38,429 nucleotides of DNA from Metallosphaera yellowstonensis MK1 (GCF_000243315.1 NZ_JH597768.1:109498-147926), one strand, 5' to 3'. Positions 7,959 through 15,765 are shown, counted from the first letter of the stretch. A program made the numbers and translations. The notes: generated by a model from the sequence alone, not told the origin.

Positions 7959-8222
7959 GTGGATCTCCTGAAGAGGCTCGGATTGAACAAGTACAACGTA
8001 GATAAGAAGTCCCACATAAAGGTAAACCTGGAGATATGCAGGACTTGTAAAGAGAAACCTTGTATCAAAGTATGTCCGGCCGGTACTTACGAGAGGTCGG
8101 GAGACGTCATAGAGGTACACTATGAGAGGTGTCTGGAGTGCGGCGCTGCCCTGGTAGCCTGTCCCTTCAACGCAATCGAGTTCCAGTTTCCTGAAGGCGG
8201 AATAAGTTATAGGTATGGATGA
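7959..8222 (+). CDS. fixX: FixX-like ferredoxin
   Basis: 87 aa, starting with GTG directly after the fixC stop. Cysteines lie at 27, 30, 35, 39, 58, 61 and 68: C-R-T-C-KEKP-C-IKV-C-PAG, then C-L-E-C-GAALVA-C-P. Relative to the usual CxxCGxCxxxCP cluster motif the third ligand position is Ala64 (GAA rather than GxC). The C-terminus FPEGGISYRYG is the conserved FixX/ETF-QO tail. It carries the [4Fe-4S] centre that works with FixC between flavin and quinone. The stop codon abuts the 61-bp IS-end repeat. Confidence 0.9.
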   Translation: MDLLKRLGLNKYNVDKKSHIKVNLEICRTCKEKPCIKVCPAGTYERSGDVIEVHYERCLECGAALVACPFNAIEFQFPEGGISYRYG

Positions 8223-8283
8223 AAAAACTTCTCGCTAATACCGAGTTCTCGGTATTACCTCCCTGAGATTCCCATGAATGCTG
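8223..8283 (-). repeat. 61-bp IS-end repeat, copy 2 (downstream of the fix operon)
   Basis: Same orientation and length as 4834-4894. Here the internal hairpin is perfect, TAATACCGA and TCGGTATTA around a 4-nt loop, and the end reads CCCATGAATGCTG instead of CCCATAACTGCTG. It follows the fixX stop directly, so the hairpin may also shape the operon's transcript 3' end. Confidence 0.7.
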
Positions 8284-8393
8284 TAGGATCAATTAAATCA
8301 CTTTCATTCTATAGAAACAAATAGAAATCGCAATGGAGTCCTGAATCGCCCGACTTTTACCCCTTTAAACTACTTTTTTGTAATCTCTGATTG

Positions 8394-8445
8394 TTTGTCA
8401 CATGTGACAAATTTCTCACGTAATGATTTGTCGTGTATGACAAAT
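8394..8445 (+). promoter_or_regulatory. Tandem palindromic operator sites and TATA box of the ATPase gene
   Basis: TTTGTCACATGTGACAAA (8394-8411) is a perfect 18-bp palindrome. ATTTGTCGTGTATGACAAAT (8426-8445) repeats the same half-sites (TTTGTC/GACAAA) with a slightly different core. The dyad centres are 33 bp apart, about three helical turns, so two dimers would sit on one face of the DNA. A TATA-like TTTATATT overlaps and follows the second site (8445-8452). This looks like an autorepressed or tightly controlled promoter. Confidence 0.6.
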
Positions 8446-8501
8446 TTATATTAGCAGAAGTGTTATACCATATTGTGAACGATGAGGAACTACTTAAGAT
8501 A

Positions 8502-9791
8502 ATGTCAGAATGGAACTTCTGGGGAAAGGAAAGACCTAACTTAGGAACAGAGAGGAAATGTTATATAGAGAGAATAATAAAATTGTTAAGCAGCGTAAAA
8601 GTCATAGCAATTTCTGGGGTTAGAAGGGCTGGGAAGTCCTTCATTGCAAGGCAAGTCCTGAACAAATTAATAGAAAATGGAGTAAACGTTGAAGATACTT
8701 TAATTATCAGACTCGACGACGAGAGGCTGATAAACCTTAACTATGAGCTACTTCTGAAGATGTATAACCTCTATCTAACTTACGTAAAGAAGGATAAGAG
8801 TAAGTCTACTTATGCTGTGTTAGATGAGGCACAAGAGGTTGAAGGTTGGGAGAGGTTCGTTAGAGGATTAGAAGAAAGATGCGAGGCGAAGATGATTGTT
8901 ACGGGATCTTCAGCAAAGCTGTTGAGCTCAGAGTTTACAAGTCTCCTCTCTGGAAGGCACGTTGAAGTTAGAGTCACTCCTCTCTCCTTCCGTGAGGTAC
9001 TGGAATTTAAAGGGATGAAAATAAAAGATGTGCTCGAATTCGCTGAAAACTTGGATAGGATAAAGAGAGAACTGATAGAGATGATTAACTATGGCGGATT
9101 TCCTGGCGTTGCACTTAATCCAGAAGTTAGGGCTGAGCTTATTCACTCCTACTTCAACACTATTATTGTAAAAGACGTTGTTAATAGGTATAAACTTAGA
9201 AGGGAGGAGAAGATAAGGACTCTCGCAAAGTTCTACATCTCCTCCTCTGCTTCTAAAATAACTTACAATAGCGTATCTAAGTTCCTTAAAATCCCAGTGA
9301 AGACCGTCGAGAGGTATTCCGAATATCTTGAAAAGTCATTCCTAGTCTTTTTCCTAAAGAACTATTCAATATCTCCTAAGGCCATAGAGAATTCTCCGAG
9401 GAAAGTTTACGTGATAGATAACGGCTTTCTAAAGTACTTTTCTACCGCATCTCTTGGAAGGGCTTTTGAGACCTTGGTAGTTCAGCATCTATATAGATAT
9501 GCTTTGAAGAGATTTTATGAACTGTACTATTGGTCTTCTGAGAACTCCGAAATCGACGTTATTATAAAGAGCGGGAAAAAGATCCTTCCCATACAGATAA
9601 CTTATGAACTGAATAATGAGAATGAGGAGAGAGAGTTGAAAAGCTTAAAGAAGTTTAAGAAATACGCCAGTTATGATAGTTCGATTGTGATTACGTTTGA
9701 GCAGGAAAGAGAGATAGAAGGAATTAAAGTTCTCCCTGCATATAAGTTTCTCCTTAGCCTAGATGATGTACTGGACTCTTTAGTAAGCTAG
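8502..9791 (+). CDS. Archaeal AAA-type ATPase with DUF4143-like C-terminus
   Basis: I choose ATG 8502 (MSEWNFWGKERP); the frame extends to a GTG at 8433, but that GTG lies inside the second palindrome, upstream of the TATA-like element. The ATPase domain has Walker A SGVRRAGKSF, Walker B TYAVLDEAQEV and sensor-1 MIVTGSSAKLL. The C-terminal half (from about residue 210) has a winged-helix-like segment, TYNSVSKFLKIPVKTVERY, then a nuclease-like fold with YYWSSENSEIDVII, the E-x-D part of the DUF4143 PD-(D/E)xK-like domain. Such ATPases are numerous and fast-evolving in Sulfolobales; their role is unclear (suggested stress, toxin-like or DNA-related). AT-rich codon use differs from the fix operon, suggesting transfer. 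Confidence 0.85.
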   Translation: MSEWNFWGKERPNLGTERKCYIERIIKLLSSVKVIAISGVRRAGKSFIARQVLNKLIENGVNVEDTLIIRLDDERLINLNYELLLKMYNLYLTYVKKDKSKSTYAVLDEAQEVEGWERFVRGLEERCEAKMIVTGSSAKLLSSEFTSLLSGRHVEVRVTPLSFREVLEFKGMKIKDVLEFAENLDRIKRELIEMINYGGFPGVALNPEVRAELIHSYFNTIIVKDVVNRYKLRREEKIRTLAKFYISSSASKITYNSVSKFLKIPVKTVERYSEYLEKSFLVFFLKNYSISPKAIENSPRKVYVIDNGFLKYFSTASLGRAFETLVVQHLYRYALKRFYELYYWSSENSEIDVIIKSGKKILPIQITYELNNENEERELKSLKKFKKYASYDSSIVITFEQEREIEGIKVLPAYKFLLSLDDVLDSLVS

Positions 9792-10480
9792 AAGTGTTTG
9801 TACATAGAAGGTCAATACTCTCGCTTGTATTCTCCTGTTTAATGATAAGCCATACGCCATGAGCCCCTCTTCTAAGATTCTAGGGTTTTCATCACTTTTC
9901 TCTACTTGCTTAGGGGTTAAGAATTCCGATTCTATCGTGTTAATAATGCTGGTTTTCACAAGTCTTCTTACGTTATCGTTACCGCTTCCAAGCTTTGCTC
10001 TCTTTGCTTCCCTATTCTCCAGTTTTGAATAAGTTAGTTTGAAGCGTTGGGTTAATACTTATTATGGCTTGATTACGCTCTAGAATTGAGGATGAGTTCT
10101 ATTATTTGATTTCTAAGGATAATTATATTAGGTATTGGATTAATAAGTTTCACGACGTGCTTAGGGATCTTGAGGAAGGTATAAGTGTGGGAAAATTTCT
10201 CTCTTATTTGATTTGTTATCTATTAACAAGTTTTATCTCACAATAATACAAGCTTCTCTCGGTGTTTTTCCATTTTATGTATTGATGGAAAGTTAAAAGC
10301 CTGTTGAAGTTATAATGAAAAAGACTATAACTCCAATGTGAGAGGCAATCGAGAAATCAACTCTTAATTCAGGTGAACTCACGTGCCTAAGGTCTTGGAG
10401 GTCAGGATCAGATCGACCGGGAGTACCGCATTTGCTTACTCGTAACCCGGCACTCCAGCTTTAGAGTAGAAGTTTTTAAA
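9780..10480. other. Gene debris, no intact gene
   Basis: Two open stretches look protein-like but lack proper starts. On the minus strand, 9780-10058 (contains EAKRAKLGSGNDNVRRLVKT and FLTPKQVEKSDENPRILEEG) overlaps the ATPase stop. On the plus strand, about 10074-10247 (RIEDEFYYLISKDNYIRYW and KFHDVLRDLEEGISVGKF) follows a stop codon. Both are AT-rich like the ATPase gene and may be remnants of the same foreign segment. I do not recognise either. From about 10250 to 10480 I see nothing coding. Confidence 0.35.
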
Positions 10481-10483
10481 AAA

Positions 10484-10547
10484 CAGCAGTTATGGGACTT
10501 TCCCTTAAATATCGCCCTGTAATCGAGGCAAAATCTAATAACTGCTG
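10484..10547 (+). repeat. 64-bp MITE-like palindromic element, copy A
   Basis: Ends CAGCAGTTAT and ATAACTGCTG are perfect inverted repeats. A central GCC...GGC hairpin sits off-centre. It is flanked on both sides by TAAAAAA (10477-10483 and 10548-10554), a 7-bp target-site duplication. It lies 22 bp past the stop of the secreted-protein gene on the other strand. Confidence 0.9.
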
Positions 10548-10569
10548 TAAAAAACAATTAACTTAAGAC

Positions 10570-11184
10570 TTAGTTGTCTGAGCCGTATCCAGAGTCAGAA
10601 GATCCAGAATTGTTATCTCCCTGACTTGAGTTGGTAGAATGATCAGGGCTGTTGTCAGACGCAGAAGTTACTCCGCTTCTGGTGTTGGAGTTCATGTCAG
10701 GGCTGTTGTCCCCCTGATACGGCTTGACTATAATGAGCGGTTTGTCTTGGACACCGTTTCCTTCAGGATTTTGAGATACTTGGTAAGACACCTTTATCTG
10801 AACCTGATAAGTTCCATTGCTCAAGTAAGTGTGAACATCGTTCTGTCCTTCGGTTAAGTAGAGGGTTTTATTACCCACTATTATAGTTACGTTGAAGGAA
10901 GAGAACACCGATTCTATGGGATTCTCATTTAATTCGAAGGTGTAGTTACCTGACGTATTGACTGTCATAGTAGTGTTGGCCGAGGCTGTTCCCAACTGAC
11001 CAGGAGTCAAATTACCTAGATTCAGATTCGCGGTGTTCAATATCACTTGGGGTTGTGCAGAGCTCTGACTTGTCACTTGACTTATCGTATAGGTTATAGT
11101 AGCCAAGGTCGAAAAATTGGCTGCACCGGCTGCAGCTCCAGTGGCCACTACGGCCGCCAGGAGTATTAGGGCCATCTTATTCAT
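10570..11184 (-). CDS. Secreted Ser/Asn-rich protein of unknown function
   Basis: Start chosen at 11184 because GGTGA lies just upstream (ggtgaaaaaATG) and the next residues form a signal peptide (MNKMALILLAAVVATGAAAG); the frame extends 19 codons further. The mature part has a predicted beta-sandwich-like region (about 25-150), with repeated N-x-S/T sequons and the segment LGNLTPGQLGTASANTTM. It ends in a low-complexity tail (about 150-203) of Ser, Asp, Asn and Gly with NSPD repeats and no anchor. No Cys. Its divergent neighbour is a cytochrome b/Rieske fusion, so it may be a cell-surface partner, but that is only context. Confidence 0.7.
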   Translation of the reverse strand: MNKMALILLAAVVATGAAAGAANFSTLATITYTISQVTSQSSAQPQVILNTANLNLGNLTPGQLGTASANTTMTVNTSGNYTFELNENPIESVFSSFNVTIIVGNKTLYLTEGQNDVHTYLSNGTYQVQIKVSYQVSQNPEGNGVQDKPLIIVKPYQGDNSPDMNSNTRSGVTSASDNSPDHSTNSSQGDNNSGSSDSGYGSDN

Positions 11185-11615
11185 TTTTTCACCCTGATCT
11201 CCTCTAGCCTCTTGTGTCTTATTAGGCACACACAAGTTCACAATTCCGGTCTACAGGGGGGCGTTTCAATCGAGTAATGAAATTCAGGAATCGCCAGACT
11301 TTCCTCAATTTTCACCTTGAAATAGGGAATCTAACAACCGCTTTGAAATAATTGAAGGAACGCACTCACGGGTGATGAGGACTTCCCGTTCAACTGTGAA
11401 ATCACGGTCAACAATTATTGGAATCGGTCTAGATTGCAGGGCGGTACTCAAGGGAAAATCCCACAATTGACGTCACGGTATACTTAATTTACGCTGTTTT
11501 GAGGAATGTTTCACCCTGAATGAAACGAGTGAAAATTGAAATTATACTTCAGATATTAAAAAATATACGTAAAAAGTATTTTAATAAAAGAAATACTCAA
11601 CGTTTCACAGGTTTC
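11185..11615. other. Divergent intergenic region
   Basis: About 430 bp between the secreted protein and the Rieske fusion. It holds a possible degenerate copy of the 64-bp element at 11285-11344 (similar GACTTTC and GGAATCTAACAACCGCT blocks) and a short inverted repeat GTTTCA/TGAAAC (11508-11526). No gene is supported. Confidence 0.4.
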
Positions 11616-11623
11616 TTATATAG
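11616..11623 (+). promoter_or_regulatory. TATA box of the cytochrome b/Rieske fusion gene
   Basis: TTATATAG lies about 26 bp before the ATG at 11646. This places transcription start at the start codon and argues against the upstream in-frame ATG at 11520. Confidence 0.55.
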
Positions 11624-11645
11624 AATCCCTCCCCAAGAGCTGGAC

Positions 11646-12863
11646 ATGAACCTTCAACAGATCTCCCTAGACGTGCTCTTCCTCACGACAGCGGCTGTAT
11701 TCGTTCATTACTTGACCAGAGGACGTCATTACCCCGAGCCAAAGGTCGGTGGAAGACACTTTGTTTTTTACACGAGATGGCAGAGACTCTTCCACTGGAT
11801 TACCTTCCTCCTCATGTCGATCCTCGCTCTCACAGGGTTCACCATGTTGCTCACCGGGAACTACTCGACACTGAACTTCCACAATTTACTAGGACTTTTA
11901 CTTTCTATCCCGTTCGTCGGACACGTGATCTTCGACTTCATGAGGCGTAGCGGGAGAGCTGAGATGACCATTAGAGTGAGGGAGCTCATGGAGTTGATTC
12001 GTCCTCACGGCGTTAAAGGTAAGATTGGAGGAAAGTATCATCCCTTGAAGAAGATGCTCCATCTGGGTTTTTCGCTTTCCTTTTTGGGCTTGGCGCTCAC
12101 AGGGGTCCCCATGTTTCTTTTCCCTACTGGGCTCGGACCCGTCGCGTTCACCTACGTGCTGGACCTTCACGTATTGTCAGCCTTAATGATGGTTGGGTTG
12201 GGGATAGGCCACATTTACATGGCTTTCCTACCCTCCAATAAGCCTCTCCTTATGGCCGTAACGGTAGGACTGATAGATGAGGAGTATTTGAAAGCTCACT
12301 ATGAGACGGCGAGTTTAAATTTGAGGCCCGTTGGGACGCGTAAGATCACGACTAACCTGAGCCGGAGAATTTTTCTGGAGTCTACTGTTCTGGCGTCTGT
12401 CCTAGCCCTGATGGCTGGGATATTAGCTGGGTCAATCAGTCAACGTAACGGAGGGAGTCCCAGTAGTTCCCAGTTACAAGCTCAGGGCGAGATAGGTCCG
12501 ATAGCTAACGTGAGTCAGTTGAAACCCAACACTGCGAAGATGTTCTCGTTTCCCAACGGCGCACCTGGGATAGTGGTAGAGCTACCCAACACGCAGCTCA
12601 AGGCGTTTAGCGCGGTTTGCACGCATCAAGGCTGTACCGTAGGCTACATACCTGAACAACAGATCATCTACTGTCCTTGTCACGGTGCTGAGTTTTCACC
12701 TCAGGACGGATCGGTGATCGCGGGTCCTGCACCGGCTCCCCTGACTGAGTACCCCATAGTGGTGGATCAGAATACAGGAAACGTTTACATCCAGCTGGGA
12801 TCTAACTCATCGCCTCCTCCTAGCAGAGGAGGGGGAGACGACGGGGGTGGGGGAGACGACTGA
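11646..12863 (+). CDS. Cytochrome b (FdhI/b561-like) fused through a Tat-type helix to a Rieske domain
   Basis: 405 aa from ATG 11646. After a first hydrophobic helix, four helices carry candidate heme b histidines: RLFHWITF, PFVGHVIFD, KMLHLGFSLS and LDLHVLSALMM with GIGHIYM, resembling the diheme cytochrome subunit of formate dehydrogenases. A cytosolic loop then leads to LSRRIFLESTVLASVLALMA (about 275-295), a twin-arginine motif plus hydrophobic helix as in Rieske Tat signals. The outer C-terminal domain has the cluster motifs CTHQGCTVGY and CPCHGAEF and the Pro loop GPAPAPLTEYP. It ends in Gly/Asp-rich low complexity. It should link a quinone-side cytochrome to an external [2Fe-2S] centre in one chain. 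The partner is unknown; no separate cytochrome b or oxidase gene is adjacent. Confidence 0.85.
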   Translation: MNLQQISLDVLFLTTAAVFVHYLTRGRHYPEPKVGGRHFVFYTRWQRLFHWITFLLMSILALTGFTMLLTGNYSTLNFHNLLGLLLSIPFVGHVIFDFMRRSGRAEMTIRVRELMELIRPHGVKGKIGGKYHPLKKMLHLGFSLSFLGLALTGVPMFLFPTGLGPVAFTYVLDLHVLSALMMVGLGIGHIYMAFLPSNKPLLMAVTVGLIDEEYLKAHYETASLNLRPVGTRKITTNLSRRIFLESTVLASVLALMAGILAGSISQRNGGSPSSSQLQAQGEIGPIANVSQLKPNTAKMFSFPNGAPGIVVELPNTQLKAFSAVCTHQGCTVGYIPEQQIIYCPCHGAEFSPQDGSVIAGPAPAPLTEYPIVVDQNTGNVYIQLGSNSSPPPSRGGGDDGGGGDD

Positions 12864-12965
12864 GTGTTCACTAGTGTGTCATCCTCTTTGCACCCTAGAT
12901 TACGCGGGTACAACCGGTCTCCTTTTATCTCTACACCCCTATTCGACTCTTTTATGTTTGACCGT

Positions 12966-13001
12966 GACCGAGTTTAGGGACTTAGTCCTCAGCCACCTAC
13001 C
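12966..13001 (-). pseudogene. tnpB 3'-end fragment (first part)
   Basis: On the minus strand this encodes GRWLRTKSLNSV, matching GWLRAKSLHSI at the C-terminus of the intact TnpB at 27283. A second matching piece lies about 310 bp away (13311-13400), with unrelated sequence between. Confidence 0.6.
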
Positions 13002-13104
13002 AAGACTGTAACGCTTCTACGTAACTACTGGTCATTTTTAATCACTTCTAAATATCGTTTTGACAAGTTGTGTTTATATAGTATCACCGAAGTAGTTCTT
13101 ATTG

Positions 13105-13293
13105 ATGATCCCCCTAACTGATGACGGGCACTGCTCACGAGGTTTGGGGAGTGATAAGAGTGTGGATGGGAGGGTATTGGTGTTTCCCTCGACCAGCCCC
13201 AATGAGTTAAGGGTGACCGTGTATGATCCCTCAAGAGGGGTGCCCGTGGTGGAATTAGAAGTAATTAAAGAAGGTAAGTTACGCCACGGGTAA
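13105..13293 (+). CDS. Possible 62-aa protein between tnpB fragments
   Basis: A TATA box GTTTATATAG (13071-13080) sits about 28 bp before ATG 13105, the spacing of a leaderless gene. The protein starts MIPLTDDGHCSRGLGSDKS, faintly like the start of NifX/NifB-type dinitrogenase-cofactor proteins, and continues with hydrophobic strands (RVLVF, LRVTVYD, VVELEVIKEG). It lies between two pieces of one tnpB end. The resemblance is weak, and it could be a truncated or chance frame. Confidence 0.35.
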   Translation: MIPLTDDGHCSRGLGSDKSVDGRVLVFPSTSPNELRVTVYDPSRGVPVVELEVIKEGKLRHG

Positions 13294-13310
13294 ACACTTA
13301 CGATAAATGA

Positions 13311-13400
13311 GTTAAGGGACTCCCTGAACCTAACGGTGTAAGGCTCCAGTATCCTTCGTTGCTTCCCTCTGGATAGAGCTTACACGATGTGAGGGCTCAT
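13311..13400 (-). pseudogene. tnpB 3'-end fragment (second part)
   Basis: On the minus strand it reads SLTPLGSGSP, matching SPVPLGSKES of the intact TnpB just upstream of the part found at 12966-13001. Decayed; the flanking bases towards 13420 are no longer alignable by eye. Confidence 0.5.
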
Positions 13401-13458
13401 GTTTTAAAAAAAAACATAATAAATAAGCTTAATCAATATTCAATACAAAAATAATTAA

Positions 13459-13522
13459 CAGCAGTTATTAGATTTCGCCTCTACTTCAAGGCTACACCTA
13501 ACGAGAAATCCCATAACTGCTG
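13459..13522 (-). repeat. 64-bp MITE-like palindromic element, copy B
   Basis: Full-length copy in reverse orientation, bounded by CAGCAGTTAT and ATAACTGCTG. A 7-bp direct repeat TAATTAA flanks it (13452-13458 and 13523-13529), read as a target-site duplication. It lies about 40 bp beyond the stop of the small frame at 13564-13764. Confidence 0.9.
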
Positions 13523-13563
13523 TAATTAAGTCCATTTGATTCGCGTGATGATCCTTAAACCCT

Positions 13564-13764
13564 TCAATTGCGGGAGGGAGTCGTAGAGACCTTCTCCGTG
13601 TATCTGACATATCGGCAGACCCTCCCCGTGAATGCTAAGTCTGATCGAGGAAGTTCAGTGGAATTACATCCGTCCAACCTGACCACCCTCAGGACGGTTT
13701 CAGAAGCCGTGACGACGTTTTGAAAGTGAGAGGAGATCACCTCGATCCGATACCTCTCACTCAT
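13564..13764 (-). CDS. Possible small protein downstream of the hydratase gene
   Basis: 66 codons on the same strand, 48 bp after the enoyl-CoA hydratase stop. The first half (MSERYRIEVISSHFQNVVTA) looks protein-like; the second half is Arg/Thr-rich and less convincing, and a second short frame runs on in another phase. I read it as a possible truncated gene and do not recognise a family. Confidence 0.3.
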   Translation of the reverse strand: MSERYRIEVISSHFQNVVTASETVLRVVRLDGCNSTELPRSDLAFTGRVCRYVRYTEKVSTTPSRN

Positions 13765-13812
13765 CCCTCGCTGAAACTACGAACCCACCCTCCCTTGTGA
13801 GCTCTTGAATCC

Positions 13813-14559
13813 TTAGCTAGATTCCCTCAGGCGTCTCTCTAGGAAATCTCTCATCCTATCTCTAGCCTCTTTAGATAAGTTCATGAGAGTCAGTTCCCTA
13901 ACCGCCTCCCTAATTCCCTGTCTCTCTCTACTCAACCAAGTCTTCATGACCCTGATAGACATCTGATCTAATCCAGCTATTTTCTTCACTATGCCTCTCA
14001 CCGCCTCCCTCAGCTCCCCTTCCTTCACGACGTAGTCTACCAGACCCAGTTCCTTAGCCCTCAGTGAGTCGATGACCTCCGAGGTGAGCATCAACCAAGC
14101 TACGGGTCTCCCCATAGCCCTATAGCCTATGGTGAGAGCCATGGGCGGGATTAGACCCAGCTTACCCTCCGGGATGGAGAATTTGGCACCCTCGACCGCT
14201 ACCACCACGTCCATGAGGAATAGGAGCTCACAACCCCCACCGTAGGCCAAGCCGTTCACAGCGCCTATCACGGGCTTCTTCACGTGGAACAGGGAATCCA
14301 CTGCGTACCAGAGGTTGTTAAAGAAGTCCTCGGCCTTCTCAGGAGTGTCCGCCTGCAACATGGCTTCGATGTCGTCCCCGGAGGAGAACGCCCTCCCGCT
14401 CCCGCTCACCACCAACGCTATCGTGTCTGCTTCGTTTCCCCTCCTTAAGGCGTCTCCTAAAAGTCTCCAGGCCTCCCCGTCCAGAGCGTTAAGTTTCTCC
14501 GGTCTATTGAGGGTTATCCAAGACACTCCTTCCTCCTCGTGGTACAGTACCTTGGTCAA
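13813..14559 (-). CDS. Enoyl-CoA hydratase/isomerase family protein
   Basis: 248 aa, a typical crotonase-fold length. The oxyanion-hole segments are SGRAFSSGDDIEAM (about 52-65) and NGLAYGGGCELLF (about 100-112). Both catalytic acids of true hydratases appear to be present: Glu in GGCEL and Glu in FSIPEGKLGL (about 132). The C-terminal helices include RQGIREAVRELTLM. It would add water to a trans-2-enoyl-CoA in fatty-acid or amino-acid breakdown, or in the hydroxypropionate/hydroxybutyrate cycle of this order; the substrate cannot be told from sequence. The start overlaps the stop of the VWA gene by 4 bp, so the two are co-translated. Confidence 0.9.
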   Translation of the reverse strand: MTKVLYHEEEGVSWITLNRPEKLNALDGEAWRLLGDALRRGNEADTIALVVSGSGRAFSSGDDIEAMLQADTPEKAEDFFNNLWYAVDSLFHVKKPVIGAVNGLAYGGGCELLFLMDVVVAVEGAKFSIPEGKLGLIPPMALTIGYRAMGRPVAWLMLTSEVIDSLRAKELGLVDYVVKEGELREAVRGIVKKIAGLDQMSIRVMKTWLSRERQGIREAVRELTLMNLSKEARDRMRDFLERRLRESS

Positions 14560-15743
14560 GACCTCAACCTCTTTGTGACCTCACTGGAGAGACTCCTTAA
14601 GTCGTTAAGTCTCGTGAGTCTCTTGGTTTCCTCAATCAGGTCTGTCCTCTTCGTCTTCTCGGCGAGCTGGCTCAGTTCCGCGACTCTCCTCGTTACCTCC
14701 ACTGGATCCCCAGAGTTCAACGTTTCCAGCACCTCCCTGAGTTTCTGATAGTAGTTTACCTCCGTCACAACGGAGGAGTTGAGTCCAGACCTGAAGTCCT
14801 CCTGTGACCTCGCCGGTGATAGGGTTATCTCACCCTGTTCAACCTTTCTTTCACCGTCCACCGGATCTACGTACTCCACCCTTAGGTTAAGGACCTTACC
14901 CGAGTAGTTGGGGGGAACCTCAACGTAACCAAAGACTTTAATCACCCCTTCAACTGATCCCAGGAATACTGGGAACCCCTGGAAGTTCACCAGGTTGACC
15001 TTGAGATCGCTCTCGCATTTTAAGACAGTTTCCTTTGCTGCGACAGGGCCAGTGGTCTCGGTCTTCAGTACCTCCAACACTTCGCTCATACTCTCAGCGT
15101 GATAATACCTGCCGTTGGTAATGTCAGCCAACGCAGAGAGGATAGAGGCGTTGTACTCTCCCACTCCTATGGGCACTATCTGGACGAAAGGCGGAAACTT
15201 AAGGCTCCTGTACCGCCTCGGATCCTCCACGTCGGTCGGGTAACCGTCCGTTATTATTATGACCTTTGACGTATTTTTCGTGGTCAGTTCCAGGGCAGTG
15301 GAGATAGCTTGGTAGAGCGAAGTGTTGCCTTCCGGCCCGATGTGGTCCAGGTACTCTAGGGACGTGGAGGGACTCACCCCCCTGCAGATCACTCTCACGG
15401 AGTCTGAAAAGGTTATTAATGTTATTCTAGAGGAAGGATCGAGCTCTTCCAGCACCTTTCTCAGGGCCTCAAGTGCGGTATCTATCCTCCTGGCTCCTAC
15501 TCGGTCCTTCAAGTAGACTACCTCCTTACCGTCGACCACACCGTATCCTTCAATGAGCGAAGGATCCACTTGATTGACGTCTATGTCCACCAGGTTCATT
15601 GACCCACTGGTGTCCAGGACGATCACTAGGTCCTGCCCAACCTTAGCCGTTATCTCAGGAACCACAACAACGGAGAAGTAAAGTCTCATGGGAGAATTCC
15701 AGCTCCTACTCTGACTAGCCCTGATCCTCAGCGAGAGGGTCAT
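14556..15743 (-). CDS. VWA-domain protein with complete MIDAS site
   Basis: 395 aa. The frame opens at a TTG at 15764, but a TATA box (minus-strand TTTATAC, 15766-15772) overlaps that region, so transcription should begin near ATG 15743, which I take as the start. The von Willebrand A domain (about 38-210) has the metal site DTSGSM, the Thr in GNTSLYQAI and the Asp in IITDGYPTD. A beta-rich region follows (about 220-310), then an alpha-helical C-terminus with Glu/Lys/Arg-rich segments. There is no signal peptide, so it is cytoplasmic. Such proteins act as Mg-dependent protein-binding modules, often with MoxR-type ATPases, none of which is seen here. It forms an operon with the downstream hydratase. 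Confidence 0.85.
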   Translation of the reverse strand: MTLSLRIRASQSRSWNSPMRLYFSVVVVPEITAKVGQDLVIVLDTSGSMNLVDIDVNQVDPSLIEGYGVVDGKEVVYLKDRVGARRIDTALEALRKVLEELDPSSRITLITFSDSVRVICRGVSPSTSLEYLDHIGPEGNTSLYQAISTALELTTKNTSKVIIITDGYPTDVEDPRRYRSLKFPPFVQIVPIGVGEYNASILSALADITNGRYYHAESMSEVLEVLKTETTGPVAAKETVLKCESDLKVNLVNFQGFPVFLGSVEGVIKVFGYVEVPPNYSGKVLNLRVEYVDPVDGERKVEQGEITLSPARSQEDFRSGLNSSVVTEVNYYQKLREVLETLNSGDPVEVTRRVAELSQLAEKTKRTDLIEETKRLTRLNDLRSLSSEVTKRLRS

Positions 15744-15765
15744 AGCTATCTTGAGCTTACCCAAC

